Positions 1 to 8,317 of a DNA stretch of 64,000 nt are shown piece by piece; the first letter of the stretch is position 1, and the number at the start of each line of letters is the position of its first letter. The position numbers and the translations under genes were made by a program. Under the pieces are notes generated by a model. The model saw only the letters and a program-made list of their open reading frames with translations, did no database searches and was not told the DNA's origin. Source of the stretch: Chitinophaga sp. H8 (GTDB lineage Bacteria > Bacteroidota > Bacteroidia > Chitinophagales > Chitinophagaceae); contig NZ_JBEXAC010000001.1 of assembly GCF_040567655.1 (NCBI RefSeq), positions 2,356,001-2,420,000 of the forward strand, given 5' to 3'.

Positions 1-716
1 CTATCAGGTGGCAGCAGTGTCGCTAATAATGAAAGCGCCCGGATATTGGCATTCTCCATCATCTTCCCGGTGAGCTGCCTGGTCTTGGGATCACGTCCCA
101 TGAGGCCACCCGGGGGATCCGGAGTGGTATAGTTCACCCCCATTTTTTTCATGAACAAAGTATTGGCCACTCCCATATGCCCGGAGGTATGCATAATGTA
201 AACGGGGTGTTCCGTAGTCACTGCATCCAGCTCTGCCGCAGTAGGATGCCGGTGTTCTGTCATGACTGCATCATCATAGCCATTTCCTATAACAGGTACA
301 CCTGCAGGTATGTTTTTCGCTTTAATATAATCCCGGAGTGCCTGTTGCAACATGGGGACCGACATCACCTTACCATAGGGCTCCGGCATCAGGTTGGCAG
401 CAGCTTCCAGTGCAGCATACCCCCCCACATGCCCATGCGCATCAATAAATGCGGGCAAAAGTGTTTTTCCCTGCAGATCTACCTGCTGCGTAGCATCATC
501 TGCCTGCTGCATCATTGCTGCTTTGGTACCTGTTGCGGCTATCTTTCCATCAGTCACCAATATTGCCTCCGTGTATACGGCACTATCTCCTTCCATGGTA
601 ATGATATCACCATTGAAATATATTGCGGAAGCCTTTTTATTATCTTTCTGAACGCTACTGTTGCAACTAATTAATACAAAAAAGCAAAAGCTGGTAATCG
701 CCGGCAAACTTTTCAT
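1..716 (-). CDS. YtcJ-like exported amidohydrolase (partial, runs off left edge)
   Basis: Reading leftwards from an ATG at 716 gives an open frame of 238 codons that is cut by the window edge, so the C-terminal half is missing. The N-terminus is a lipoprotein signal with a lipobox ending LISC (Cys at about residue 19). The body then shows a beta-sandwich start (YFNGDIITMEG) and the metal-site motif FIDAHGH, typical of the Amidohydro_3/YtcJ branch of the amidohydrolase superfamily. These are metal-dependent hydrolases acting on C-N bonds, usually of unknown substrate. The protein is expected in the periplasm or on the outer membrane. It lies 116 bases from the stop of the galactosidase gene on the same strand and need not belong to that locus. 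Family is fairly sure, substrate unknown. Confidence 0.8.
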   Translation of the reverse strand, partial: MKSLPAITSFCFFVLISCNSSVQKDNKKASAIYFNGDIITMEGDSAVYTEAILVTDGKIAATGTKAAMMQQADDATQQVDLQGKTLLPAFIDAHGHVGGYAALEAAANLMPEPYGKVMSVPMLQQALRDYIKAKNIPAGVPVIGNGYDDAVMTEHRHPTAAELDAVTTEHPVYIMHTSGHMGVANTLFMKKMGVNYTTPDPPGGLMGRDPKTRQLTGKMMENANIRALSLLATLLPPD

Positions 717-832
717 ACGTTATTGTTTTTGAGGATAAAAGCAGGAAAACGGCTTTCCATACCTGATACCTTTTGAACAACATTTTAAACATGATATTGT
801 TTAAGAAAAGTGAAGCCAGCCTTTTACCCTGT

Positions 833-2716
833 TTAAATGGCATCTAGTGCCTGCTCCGCCGCTTTGTTTTTATCTCCGTTAATGATGGATAATTTCTGAC
901 CATTCCCCTGCTTTATCTCTTTTGGCTGCATATGCCGGATAAACATATTCCTGCCGGGGAACCCGGGTTCAAAAACATTGTCACCTGTTTTTACATTACG
1001 GCAACCATCCAGGTAGATATTCACTTTACGGTAAAATGGTTTGTATGCATTGGTAGGAATCATTTTATTGCCTGTAAATGACAGCGCATCTACTGAGCGA
1101 GCATATAACAGCGCATAGTCATAATGTTTAAACGTATTTCCTTCAATACGGATATTACGGTGATAAGCGGGTGATTTATCATCTTTGGGACGTACAGATG
1201 GTGTAATAGTAATAACGCCTTCTCCCCATCCCCATGGTGCTTCCAGTATATTATTACCGGAGGTGTAGCAATTTTCAAACACATTATTGATAATAGCTAC
1301 ATCCTTTACTGCTCCGGATTCAAACCACAGATCGGTATCCCCGTCAATCAGAATTGCTGCGCCTGCTGTATTAAAGTAATTATTTTCAATCCGTACTTTA
1401 CCGGCGGTGGTGATCAGCAGCCCTCTTGCCCGGTGGCGTTTAAGAATTTTACAATCTTTGATCACCACATCCGGATTACGGTCTTTGTTTTCCAGCAAAT
1501 CGCCGGTCCTCATTTTGTGGAGGATCTCTTCACCAAACGTGATCCGATAGCCTATCAGTTGTCCATTGCGGAGTACCGGTTCCTGTCCGGTTACTTTAAG
1601 TGGTGCGCCCCGTTGCATAGTAGCGGAATCCACCGCCCAGGCATTTTCGCCCGCTGCAAAACCAATATACCTGCCATCTGGTTTCAACAGCACATTATGT
1701 GCATCCATCACCTCAATAATTTTACCATACATCCCATGAATGTTAAGGAAGTCATCCCCGCTTCCCGAAACGGTGCAATGATCTACGATGATGGTTCCCT
1801 TACAGCCGTTGAAGTGAGTAGCATCCGCTACCGTACTGAATACCCTTCCTTTTTTTTCATTTACAATAATGTTTACCTGTTTCAAGCGGATATCTTCACT
1901 TTTATAACCATGCACCCCACAACTTAATGTGTGATAAATGTCTATATTCTCCAGGTTGGTTTGTTTACTTGAATACACCAGTATCCCATCCGTGATATAG
2001 GAGCCATGATACAGGGCTATCAAGGTACCGGGGGCTGGTTGATAGGCAGGTTTAAAATGGAAACGAACCAGCCCGTTGCCCAGTGCAGCGGCTGTTGCTT
2101 TAGGCAAATCCCCCAAAGGGTTGTCCCTGGTCTGGTACACGATATCCTTATCGCTTCCATTAAAAATATTGTTGTAGTTGTGCGTGATCTTACTTCTCCA
2201 TCCCTCTCCGGTAAAGTAGATGGTATCGTTCACAATCTCGTAGGGGTATATGTGTTCATCAATTTTCATATCCACAAAATCAGCGCCGGAGGCTACAATC
2301 TCTGCCTGTGAAATAAAAGGCCGGTCCCAGTCAATGCTGAAATTCCTTAAAGTGATATTAGTACTGTTTAACAGCCGGAAAGGCATCATCCTGCCATGAA
2401 AGATAAAATCGGCCCCCTGGCCGTCAATACAGATATCAGCGTGGTCTTTCAGATCAAAAGCAATCGATGCTTTAAACAATTCCTCTTCCGCCTGATATGG
2501 CCAAAAATCGTAGCGGCCTTTGGGGAAAACAATTTTCAGCCATGTGCCTGCTTTCTTTTCCTTCAATATTTTCCGGACTACCGGCTCTATATTCAGGCGT
2601 GTATCCGGCTGTACACCGTAATCCGACACATTCACTACCAGCGTATCCCGCTGTGCAACAACGGGAGTAGCAACTGTTACTGAAAAGAGCAATACAACAA
2701 TCAATAAAAATTTCAT
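833..2716 (-). CDS. GH110-type alpha-1,3-galactosidase, secreted
   Basis: This 627-residue protein has a Sec signal peptide ending near AQ at residue 22 and then a right-handed parallel beta-helix pattern (repeated short strands with N, I, V and D positions). Several stretches match what I know of glycoside hydrolase family 110: FPKGRYDFWP near residue 64, NITLRNFSIDW near 120, DATHFNGCKG near 298 and the acidic GSGDDFLNIHG near 318. GH110 enzymes remove terminal alpha-1,3-linked galactose (blood-group B or linear alpha-Gal structures) by inversion. It is the last gene of the leftward PUL, and the stop of its upstream neighbour is only 2 bases from its start, so it is surely cotranscribed. 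It would act in the periplasm or at the surface on glycan brought in by the SusC/SusD pair. Linkage specificity is inferred from family only. Confidence 0.78.
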   Translation of the reverse strand: MKFLLIVVLLFSVTVATPVVAQRDTLVVNVSDYGVQPDTRLNIEPVVRKILKEKKAGTWLKIVFPKGRYDFWPYQAEEELFKASIAFDLKDHADICIDGQGADFIFHGRMMPFRLLNSTNITLRNFSIDWDRPFISQAEIVASGADFVDMKIDEHIYPYEIVNDTIYFTGEGWRSKITHNYNNIFNGSDKDIVYQTRDNPLGDLPKATAAALGNGLVRFHFKPAYQPAPGTLIALYHGSYITDGILVYSSKQTNLENIDIYHTLSCGVHGYKSEDIRLKQVNIIVNEKKGRVFSTVADATHFNGCKGTIIVDHCTVSGSGDDFLNIHGMYGKIIEVMDAHNVLLKPDGRYIGFAAGENAWAVDSATMQRGAPLKVTGQEPVLRNGQLIGYRITFGEEILHKMRTGDLLENKDRNPDVVIKDCKILKRHRARGLLITTAGKVRIENNYFNTAGAAILIDGDTDLWFESGAVKDVAIINNVFENCYTSGNNILEAPWGWGEGVITITPSVRPKDDKSPAYHRNIRIEGNTFKHYDYALLYARSVDALSFTGNKMIPTNAYKPFYRKVNIYLDGCRNVKTGDNVFEPGFPGRNMFIRHMQPKEIKQGNGQKLSIINGDKNKAAEQALDAI

Positions 2717-2718
2717 GC

Positions 2719-3831
2719 TTACTTTTTGATAAATTTAATAGTATAATATTTTCCTGTTTTCGTATTAGGTGTGGTGGTAATGTCCAATCCACAGGTATAC
2801 AATCTGAATGTTTGCCCCATAATATATGGATTATTATCAGTAGTATTTACCTGCCAGTTATAATGATGGGTAATATCCGGGAAAGTGAAATCTCTTTCTG
2901 TCCAGTCCTGCTTTTCCAAACTGTTGGCAAAAGCAATAAAGGTTTTACCCGAAACAGCATTGCCTATACAAACATACTTTTGCAGGTATTCATTGAAAAC
3001 CACATTGGCAATATTCACATAAGGAATAACGATTGTTTCTCTGCCACCCAAACCAGCTTCCGTCCATGTGCCATTATAGAACTTATGCCATTTTCCTGGC
3101 GCAAACTTATCAGACAACAAACACCTGGCCACGCAAATATCCTGCGCGCTCCTGTTCAATGTAGTTAAAGAATAAAAGCCTTTTTTGTAGTATACATACA
3201 CATAACCGTCCCCCGGTATCAGCAGGCTGAGATCTCCCGCACCATAGTATTGCTGTCCTGCAGGTGGCGGAGCAGACTTATCCTGTGTGATAATATCTCC
3301 CTGATAGCGCCAGGTACGTCCCTTATCCAGGGAAGTGGCCAATCCCATACGCCGTTCCTTGGCTTCTGTAACCCACCCATTCAGGTAATTATACTCACTG
3401 TAGGCTATAGAATAAAAAGTACCGGAAGCGGGATCAATCCATAATCCCATTAACCAATAAAAGCACCAGTCATTTCCTTCGGTATGCAGATCAGGGAAGT
3501 TCTGTACCATCTTTGGTTGTTCCTGTAATTCCAGGTCATCCATTTTACTTCCTTTCCGCATTGCCCATGCATTAAATGCAGCGGGATCCGTAAAACTATT
3601 CCACATCGCTCCCGCTCCTCCCAGCATATATGTTTTACCCTCATACGATGCAATGCCAGGTAACTGATCCAATAAATAAGTGTGCGGCACACCAGTAGTG
3701 GTTACCTCCCAGGTAAAAGTAGTTTCCTCCGCTTTAACGGGTACCGCTTTTTTTGAACAGCTGCATAAGCACAGCAAAGTGCATATGCAGCTGAAGTACA
3801 AAGCGTTGACAAGACTATCTGCTTTAATCAT
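2719..3831 (-). CDS. Uncharacterised beta-propeller-like lipoprotein, single-domain paralogue
   Basis: A 370-residue lipoprotein (lipobox LCSC near residue 25). I do not recognise an established enzyme family. The repeated patterns GLWIDPASGTFYSIAYSEYN, TSLDKGRTWRYQGD and FPDITHHYNWQV, with sialidase-type SxDxGxTW-like motifs, suggest a five- or six-bladed beta-propeller as in GH43/GH32/sialidase folds. Strongly conserved acidic and aromatic residues (EGNDWCFYW, GDLSLLIPGDGY) would suit a sugar-binding or catalytic pocket. It is a close paralogue of the N-terminal two-thirds of the next gene (3864-5453), and lacks that gene's C-terminal F5/8C module. Its place between the surface lipoproteins and the GH110 gene argues for a role in glycan processing or binding at the outer membrane. 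Confidence 0.72.
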   Translation of the reverse strand: MIKADSLVNALYFSCICTLLCLCSCSKKAVPVKAEETTFTWEVTTTGVPHTYLLDQLPGIASYEGKTYMLGGAGAMWNSFTDPAAFNAWAMRKGSKMDDLELQEQPKMVQNFPDLHTEGNDWCFYWLMGLWIDPASGTFYSIAYSEYNYLNGWVTEAKERRMGLATSLDKGRTWRYQGDIITQDKSAPPPAGQQYYGAGDLSLLIPGDGYVYVYYKKGFYSLTTLNRSAQDICVARCLLSDKFAPGKWHKFYNGTWTEAGLGGRETIVIPYVNIANVVFNEYLQKYVCIGNAVSGKTFIAFANSLEKQDWTERDFTFPDITHHYNWQVNTTDNNPYIMGQTFRLYTCGLDITTTPNTKTGKYYTIKFIKK

Positions 3832-3863
3832 TTATCCAGGTTATAAAGATTTAAAAATAAGTA

Positions 3864-5453
3864 TCAGAATGCTCCTATCTCCGAGAAATACAATACGGAG
3901 TTAGTGCCATGAATAGCGGTGACCACCAGTTTCAGGTACCGTGCATTTACAGCACCGGGAAATGACAACCTGGTTTTACTTTCCTCCACCGGCCCCTCCG
4001 GAATTTCTATATTAGTATAAGTAGCAGCAGTTTGCCAGTTGATATTATCCTGGCTCACCATTACCTGCATGTTTTTAGGCTGTCCGCTGGAATAGTTATC
4101 ATAGAACTTACGGTTCTTAAACGTGATCCCATGTAGCGACTTCAGTGATTTCATGTCAATCGTAATGTGATGCGGGAAAGGCGCTTCGCTGCCCACCCAG
4201 GCGGTAGACCAGAAAGTAAACGGATTATAATCCAGTACATAAGCAGCTCCTCCTTCAAACGGTGCAGAAGGCCAGGGTTCCTGGGAAGAATAATCTATTA
4301 CTTCCCATCCCCCTTTATCATATTCTTTCATATCAAACATGATATAGTAATAATATCCTTCCCGGGTGCTGGTAGTAGTATTCAGACCACTGGTATATAG
4401 CTTGAACGATTGCCCCATAATATGCGGGCTGTTGTTGGTAACATTGACCTGCCAGTTATAATGATGGGTAATATCCGGGAAAGAAAAGTCCCTGACACTC
4501 CAATCCTGCAATGTCATGCTGTTTGCAAATGAGATAAATGTTTGTCCGAAAATTTCATTTCCGATACACACATACTTTTTAATAAACTTGTTATAGCTAA
4601 CATTTGCAATATTCACATCCGGGATAATGATCGTTTCATGTCCACCAATGCCTGGCTCTGTCCAGGTGCCGTTATAGAATTTCTTCCATTGTCCGGGTGC
4701 CAGCTTGTCGCTTAAAAGGCAACGGGCCACGCAAATATCCTGGGCTGTCCTGAACAAGGTAGTCAGGGAATAATACCCTTTTTTATAATACACATAGGCA
4801 TAACCATCGCCAGGAATAAAGAGGCTCAGATCACCTGCCCCGTAGTATTGCTGTCCGGATGGTGGTGGAGCTGATTTGTCCTGTGTAATAATATCCCCCT
4901 GGTAAGTCCACGTTTGACCATTATCGGTAGAGGTGGCTAAGCCCATACGTCTTTCCTTAGACTCACTGGCCCAGCCATTGAGATAATTATATTCACTATA
5001 GGCGATCGAATAAAATTTACCTGTTGCCGGATCTATCCATAATCCCATCAGCCAGTAGAAACACCAGTCATTCCCTTCTGTACGATAATAGGGAAAATTG
5101 GTAGCTGGCTGTGGCTGGGATTGCTCTACAGCATCATTTACATTTGTACCCTTCCAGATCCCCCAACCGTTCCAGCTGTTATTCCACATGGTTCCCCCAC
5201 CCCCCAATACGTATTGATGTCCCTGGTATCTGTCAAGGCCAGCCAGCTGGTCAAAGTGATAGGGATGTGGATTTTTCACGGTATCTACTTCCCATAGAAT
5301 AGAATCATAAGTGGCGCTTCCTCCTATTACCGTCATCAGGGCATCATCCAGATGCAGCCGGAGATCAGCAGCTGCCTTTTCTTTTAACAATTCTTTTTTA
5401 CATCCACCCACCAATACCATCACCAACATCATAAGTAATCCTTTGTGTTTCAT
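3864..5453 (-). CDS. Uncharacterised beta-propeller-like lipoprotein with C-terminal F5/8C (CBM32-like) domain
   Basis: This 529-residue lipoprotein (lipobox VGGC near residue 18) has two parts. Residues from about 45 to 375 repeat the propeller-like domain of the neighbouring 370-residue protein, with near-identical stretches such as EGNDWCFYWLMGLWIDPA and DICVARCLLSDK. Residues from about 380 to 529 form a discoidin/F5-8 type C domain (GGWEVIDYSSQEP, ITIDMKSLKSLHGI, ARYLKLVV, YFSEIGAF), a fold that often binds galactose-type sugars as CBM32. The same module closes the lipoprotein at 5557-6546. A plausible role is a surface hydrolase or binder that docks on the same glycan as the GH110 enzyme. 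No catalytic activity can be claimed from the sequence alone. Confidence 0.74.
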   Translation of the reverse strand: MKHKGLLMMLVMVLVGGCKKELLKEKAAADLRLHLDDALMTVIGGSATYDSILWEVDTVKNPHPYHFDQLAGLDRYQGHQYVLGGGGTMWNNSWNGWGIWKGTNVNDAVEQSQPQPATNFPYYRTEGNDWCFYWLMGLWIDPATGKFYSIAYSEYNYLNGWASESKERRMGLATSTDNGQTWTYQGDIITQDKSAPPPSGQQYYGAGDLSLFIPGDGYAYVYYKKGYYSLTTLFRTAQDICVARCLLSDKLAPGQWKKFYNGTWTEPGIGGHETIIIPDVNIANVSYNKFIKKYVCIGNEIFGQTFISFANSMTLQDWSVRDFSFPDITHHYNWQVNVTNNSPHIMGQSFKLYTSGLNTTTSTREGYYYYIMFDMKEYDKGGWEVIDYSSQEPWPSAPFEGGAAYVLDYNPFTFWSTAWVGSEAPFPHHITIDMKSLKSLHGITFKNRKFYDNYSSGQPKNMQVMVSQDNINWQTAATYTNIEIPEGPVEESKTRLSFPGAVNARYLKLVVTAIHGTNSVLYFSEIGAF

Positions 5454-5556
5454 ACATAGTCAGTTTAAGATGAAATGAATCTTGTTATTGGACATACGGT
5501 GTACTACCGGCGAGATATTACCCCGGATAAAGTATTAATAGCGTACTGCGACATAC

Positions 5557-6546
5557 TTATTTAATGCCGATACCGCCTATTTCAGAAATGCAAATGATAG
5601 ATTCTCCTCCATTATTGGAGAGGGCTTCAAATTTTACATACCTGGCAGTCACTTTTTTGGAGAAGATCAGCGGCGCCTGTGCAGTCAGTCTTTCCCCTTC
5701 AGGTAATGGAATTTCAGTAAATGTTTCCTGCTCTATCCAATTAACATTATCATTACTTACATAGATGGTAACGCTGGTGGCCCTGTACCCATCCCATCCG
5801 CCAAAATCGCGGTTCTGAAAATACACACCATACAGTTCTTTGGGAGCTTTCATATCAATGGTAATATAATGCGGGAAAGGCACCGCTCCTGTTTTATACT
5901 TTGTATTCCACCAGGTATAAGGATTATTATCCAATACATAAGCAGCCCCCTGGTACCCGGCTTCCGGTTCTTCGTCCGAAAACCCTATTACCTCCCATCC
6001 TGCTCTGTCCAGGTTCACATATTCTATCTTTTTAGGTTGCACCTGTACTTTGATAAAATAGGTTTGCAGCTTATCATTAACAGTGGTAGCATTAGCAGGC
6101 ACCAATGTCATGGGCAGCAAGTATTCTTTTTCCACCTCCAGCGCCGCCGGGGAAATAATAACACTGGCAAGTGCTGAATTCACTTTCCCCTTTGGAATCA
6201 CCGTTTCCAGTTCAGCCTTATAACTCTGCTCCGGCAGCAGCGTATAGCTGGTACCATTGATCTGATTGTATTCGGCTACAGTTGCTTGTAATACTTCAAA
6301 TTTCACCGGCACATCAGCTGCAGGTAAATCGAAGCCGCCTATAGCCGCCCCATAACTAACTGTATCAGGCAATGCTTCCAGGTTTTCAAAACTTACGCTG
6401 GCGACTCCTTTCACAGCCTGAGGGATATATATTTTTTTGTAACTGTCCCGGTTTTCAATGAGTACTTCCTTATTGCAGCCCAGTGCAATGAACAGGAAGC
6501 AGCAACCAAGGTATTTATATAGTGGATTGTTAGATACTGTTTTCAT
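5557..6546 (-). CDS. Surface glycan-binding lipoprotein, DUF1735-like N-terminus plus F5/8C domain
   Basis: A 329-residue protein with a lipobox IALGC near residue 24. Residues about 35-170 look like the DUF1735 (BT_3987-type) beta-sandwich that heads many SusE-position proteins: VKFEVLQATVAEYN, a long polar region, then VSVIISPAALEVEKEYLLPM-like strands. Residues about 178-329 are an F5/8C (discoidin) domain with WEVIGFSDEEP, ITIDMKAPKELYGV, ARYVKFEAL and CISEIGG. It sits directly downstream of susD, the usual slot for a surface glycan-binding protein that supplies the SusC/SusD complex. The F5/8C module resembles that of the propeller protein at 3864-5453, so both probably recognise one glycan feature. 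Confidence 0.8.
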   Translation of the reverse strand: MKTVSNNPLYKYLGCCFLFIALGCNKEVLIENRDSYKKIYIPQAVKGVASVSFENLEALPDTVSYGAAIGGFDLPAADVPVKFEVLQATVAEYNQINGTSYTLLPEQSYKAELETVIPKGKVNSALASVIISPAALEVEKEYLLPMTLVPANATTVNDKLQTYFIKVQVQPKKIEYVNLDRAGWEVIGFSDEEPEAGYQGAAYVLDNNPYTWWNTKYKTGAVPFPHYITIDMKAPKELYGVYFQNRDFGGWDGYRATSVTIYVSNDNVNWIEQETFTEIPLPEGERLTAQAPLIFSKKVTARYVKFEALSNNGGESIICISEIGGIGIK

Positions 6547-6573
6547 CTTCTTTTTGTTTTTTTAGTACAGGAA

Positions 6574-8295
6574 TCACCATCCGGGGTTTTGCTGAAGCAC
6601 CTCACGGTTCTTATCTATTTCGCTCTGGGGTATGGGGAATAAATAATGCTTATTCCTGTCAAATACCCGATTGGACCATACAGGATAGGAGAATTTTCCG
6701 GTGGTACTAACATTCACTTTATGTACCGGCCTGTTATCTGTCTGTTCTGCAATCTTCCATCTTCTCACATCCCAGAAACGGTGGTTTTCGAGTACCAGTT
6801 CTATTTTTCTTTCGTGCCGTATCTTTTCTCTCATGCCCGACTGAGATAAGCTTTTAGGCAACTCTGGCATTCCAGCCCTTGTTCTGATGGCATTCACTGC
6901 ATTATACACTTCTCCATCAGGCCCTGTAGCTTCATTCCTTGCTTCAGCATAGTTGAGGTACAGTTCTGCCAGGCGGAACAGGATGAACCTCCTGGTTGTA
7001 TTGCCGGAGTTGCTAAACAGGTTGTGGTCTTCTTCAATGTATTTGCGCCAGAAATAGTTTACCCTTGCTTTATCCGTGCTGTAATCAGCCCCGCCAGGTG
7101 CAACATTTACCGTTCTGCCTTTCCAGGTGGCCCCATGGTAAAGAATGGTCTGGTAAAATCTGGGATCACGGTTCTCGTATGGATGTGCCGGATCATATCC
7201 CGCAGTAGGGTTTATTATCTGTTCTCCATCCGCAGTATAACCGGTAACCGGTATAATGCCGTTGATCATTTCGTAGGAGTCCACCATTTCCTGTATAGGT
7301 CCTTCACCATACCAACCGTTATATCCGAGCGACCCTGACCAGAAGTCCCAGTAACTACCATCTCCTTCGTAAGGGCTGGCACTGGACCAGATGGTTTCCG
7401 GGTTATTCATTTCCAGGAAAATCCTTTCATAAGCACGTTTATTATTATTACTGGTTTTAGATAATGCATAACTATTGGTCACTGCAAAATCTATCGCATC
7501 CTTTGCGGCAGTAGCTGCCTTTTCCCAGCGGGATTTTTCATTTGCCGGATTAGATAATGTACTGGCATAATAGAGATACAACCTGGAGAGAAGGGCCTTG
7601 GCAGCAGTAGCTGTAAAGCGTCCAAAATCAGCACTGTTATGTGTAGGTGGCAAATTTGCAATGGCAATTTGCAGATCTTCATCAATAAACGCCACTACAT
7701 CCTTAACAGGTGTTCTTGGCAGATTCACTGCATCTCCACCACCAGGCAACAGGGCTTCTTTCACTAAAGGCACCTCTCCCCAGGTGGTATACAGCATAAA
7801 GTAATAGAATGCCCGCAGGCCGTGCGCTTCTCCCAATAATCTTTTCTTCTTGTTACTAACGGATTGTCCGGCGCTTTCTTCCGGAATAAGGGAATAGTTT
7901 TTAATAAAAACGTTTACTTTCCTGATAGAAGAATAGTAAGCAAACCAGGACCAGTCCAACGGGAAATTCACCGCATTCCAGTTGCCGTTGTTAAAGTTCA
8001 CAGAAGTATTAGGATGCCCCCACATAGCCGCCCCTTCATCAGTAGCAGAGCCCAGGTTGTAGAAGCTGCTGCGGTCGTTATTGTTGCGATATACCAAAGT
8101 AGGCACTTCCCGGTAGGCATTATTCAAAAAAGCTTCTGCATTATCAATATTGCTGAATACTTTAGTTTCATCGATCAGGTCGCTCGGCGCCCTTTCCAGA
8201 AAATCTTTTTTACAGGCAGGCAGCGTTAGTATTGCCATTAAAACAAATACTACCCCTATCACTGAACACGGTTTTATATTTATATTCACTAGCAT
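6574..8295 (-). CDS. SusD/RagB outer-membrane nutrient-binding lipoprotein
   Basis: A 573-residue SusD-family lipoprotein (lipobox LPAC near residue 28). Family marks are the N-terminal DLIDETKVFSNIDNAEAFLNNAYRE segment, the TPR-like helix LGEAHGLRAFYYFMLYTTWGEVPL, and the C-terminal LAELYLNYAEARN, RHERKIELVLENHRFWDVRRW and YLFPIPQSEIDKN motifs that occur in nearly all SusD proteins. It covers the top of the SusC barrel at the cell surface and helps load oligosaccharide. It lies 22 bases downstream of susC in the same operon. Length is normal for the family and no defects are visible. Confidence 0.96.
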   Translation of the reverse strand: MLVNINIKPCSVIGVVFVLMAILTLPACKKDFLERAPSDLIDETKVFSNIDNAEAFLNNAYREVPTLVYRNNNDRSSFYNLGSATDEGAAMWGHPNTSVNFNNGNWNAVNFPLDWSWFAYYSSIRKVNVFIKNYSLIPEESAGQSVSNKKKRLLGEAHGLRAFYYFMLYTTWGEVPLVKEALLPGGGDAVNLPRTPVKDVVAFIDEDLQIAIANLPPTHNSADFGRFTATAAKALLSRLYLYYASTLSNPANEKSRWEKAATAAKDAIDFAVTNSYALSKTSNNNKRAYERIFLEMNNPETIWSSASPYEGDGSYWDFWSGSLGYNGWYGEGPIQEMVDSYEMINGIIPVTGYTADGEQIINPTAGYDPAHPYENRDPRFYQTILYHGATWKGRTVNVAPGGADYSTDKARVNYFWRKYIEEDHNLFSNSGNTTRRFILFRLAELYLNYAEARNEATGPDGEVYNAVNAIRTRAGMPELPKSLSQSGMREKIRHERKIELVLENHRFWDVRRWKIAEQTDNRPVHKVNVSTTGKFSYPVWSNRVFDRNKHYLFPIPQSEIDKNREVLQQNPGW

Positions 8296-8317
8296 AATGT
8301 TCCAGATTAATCACCAA

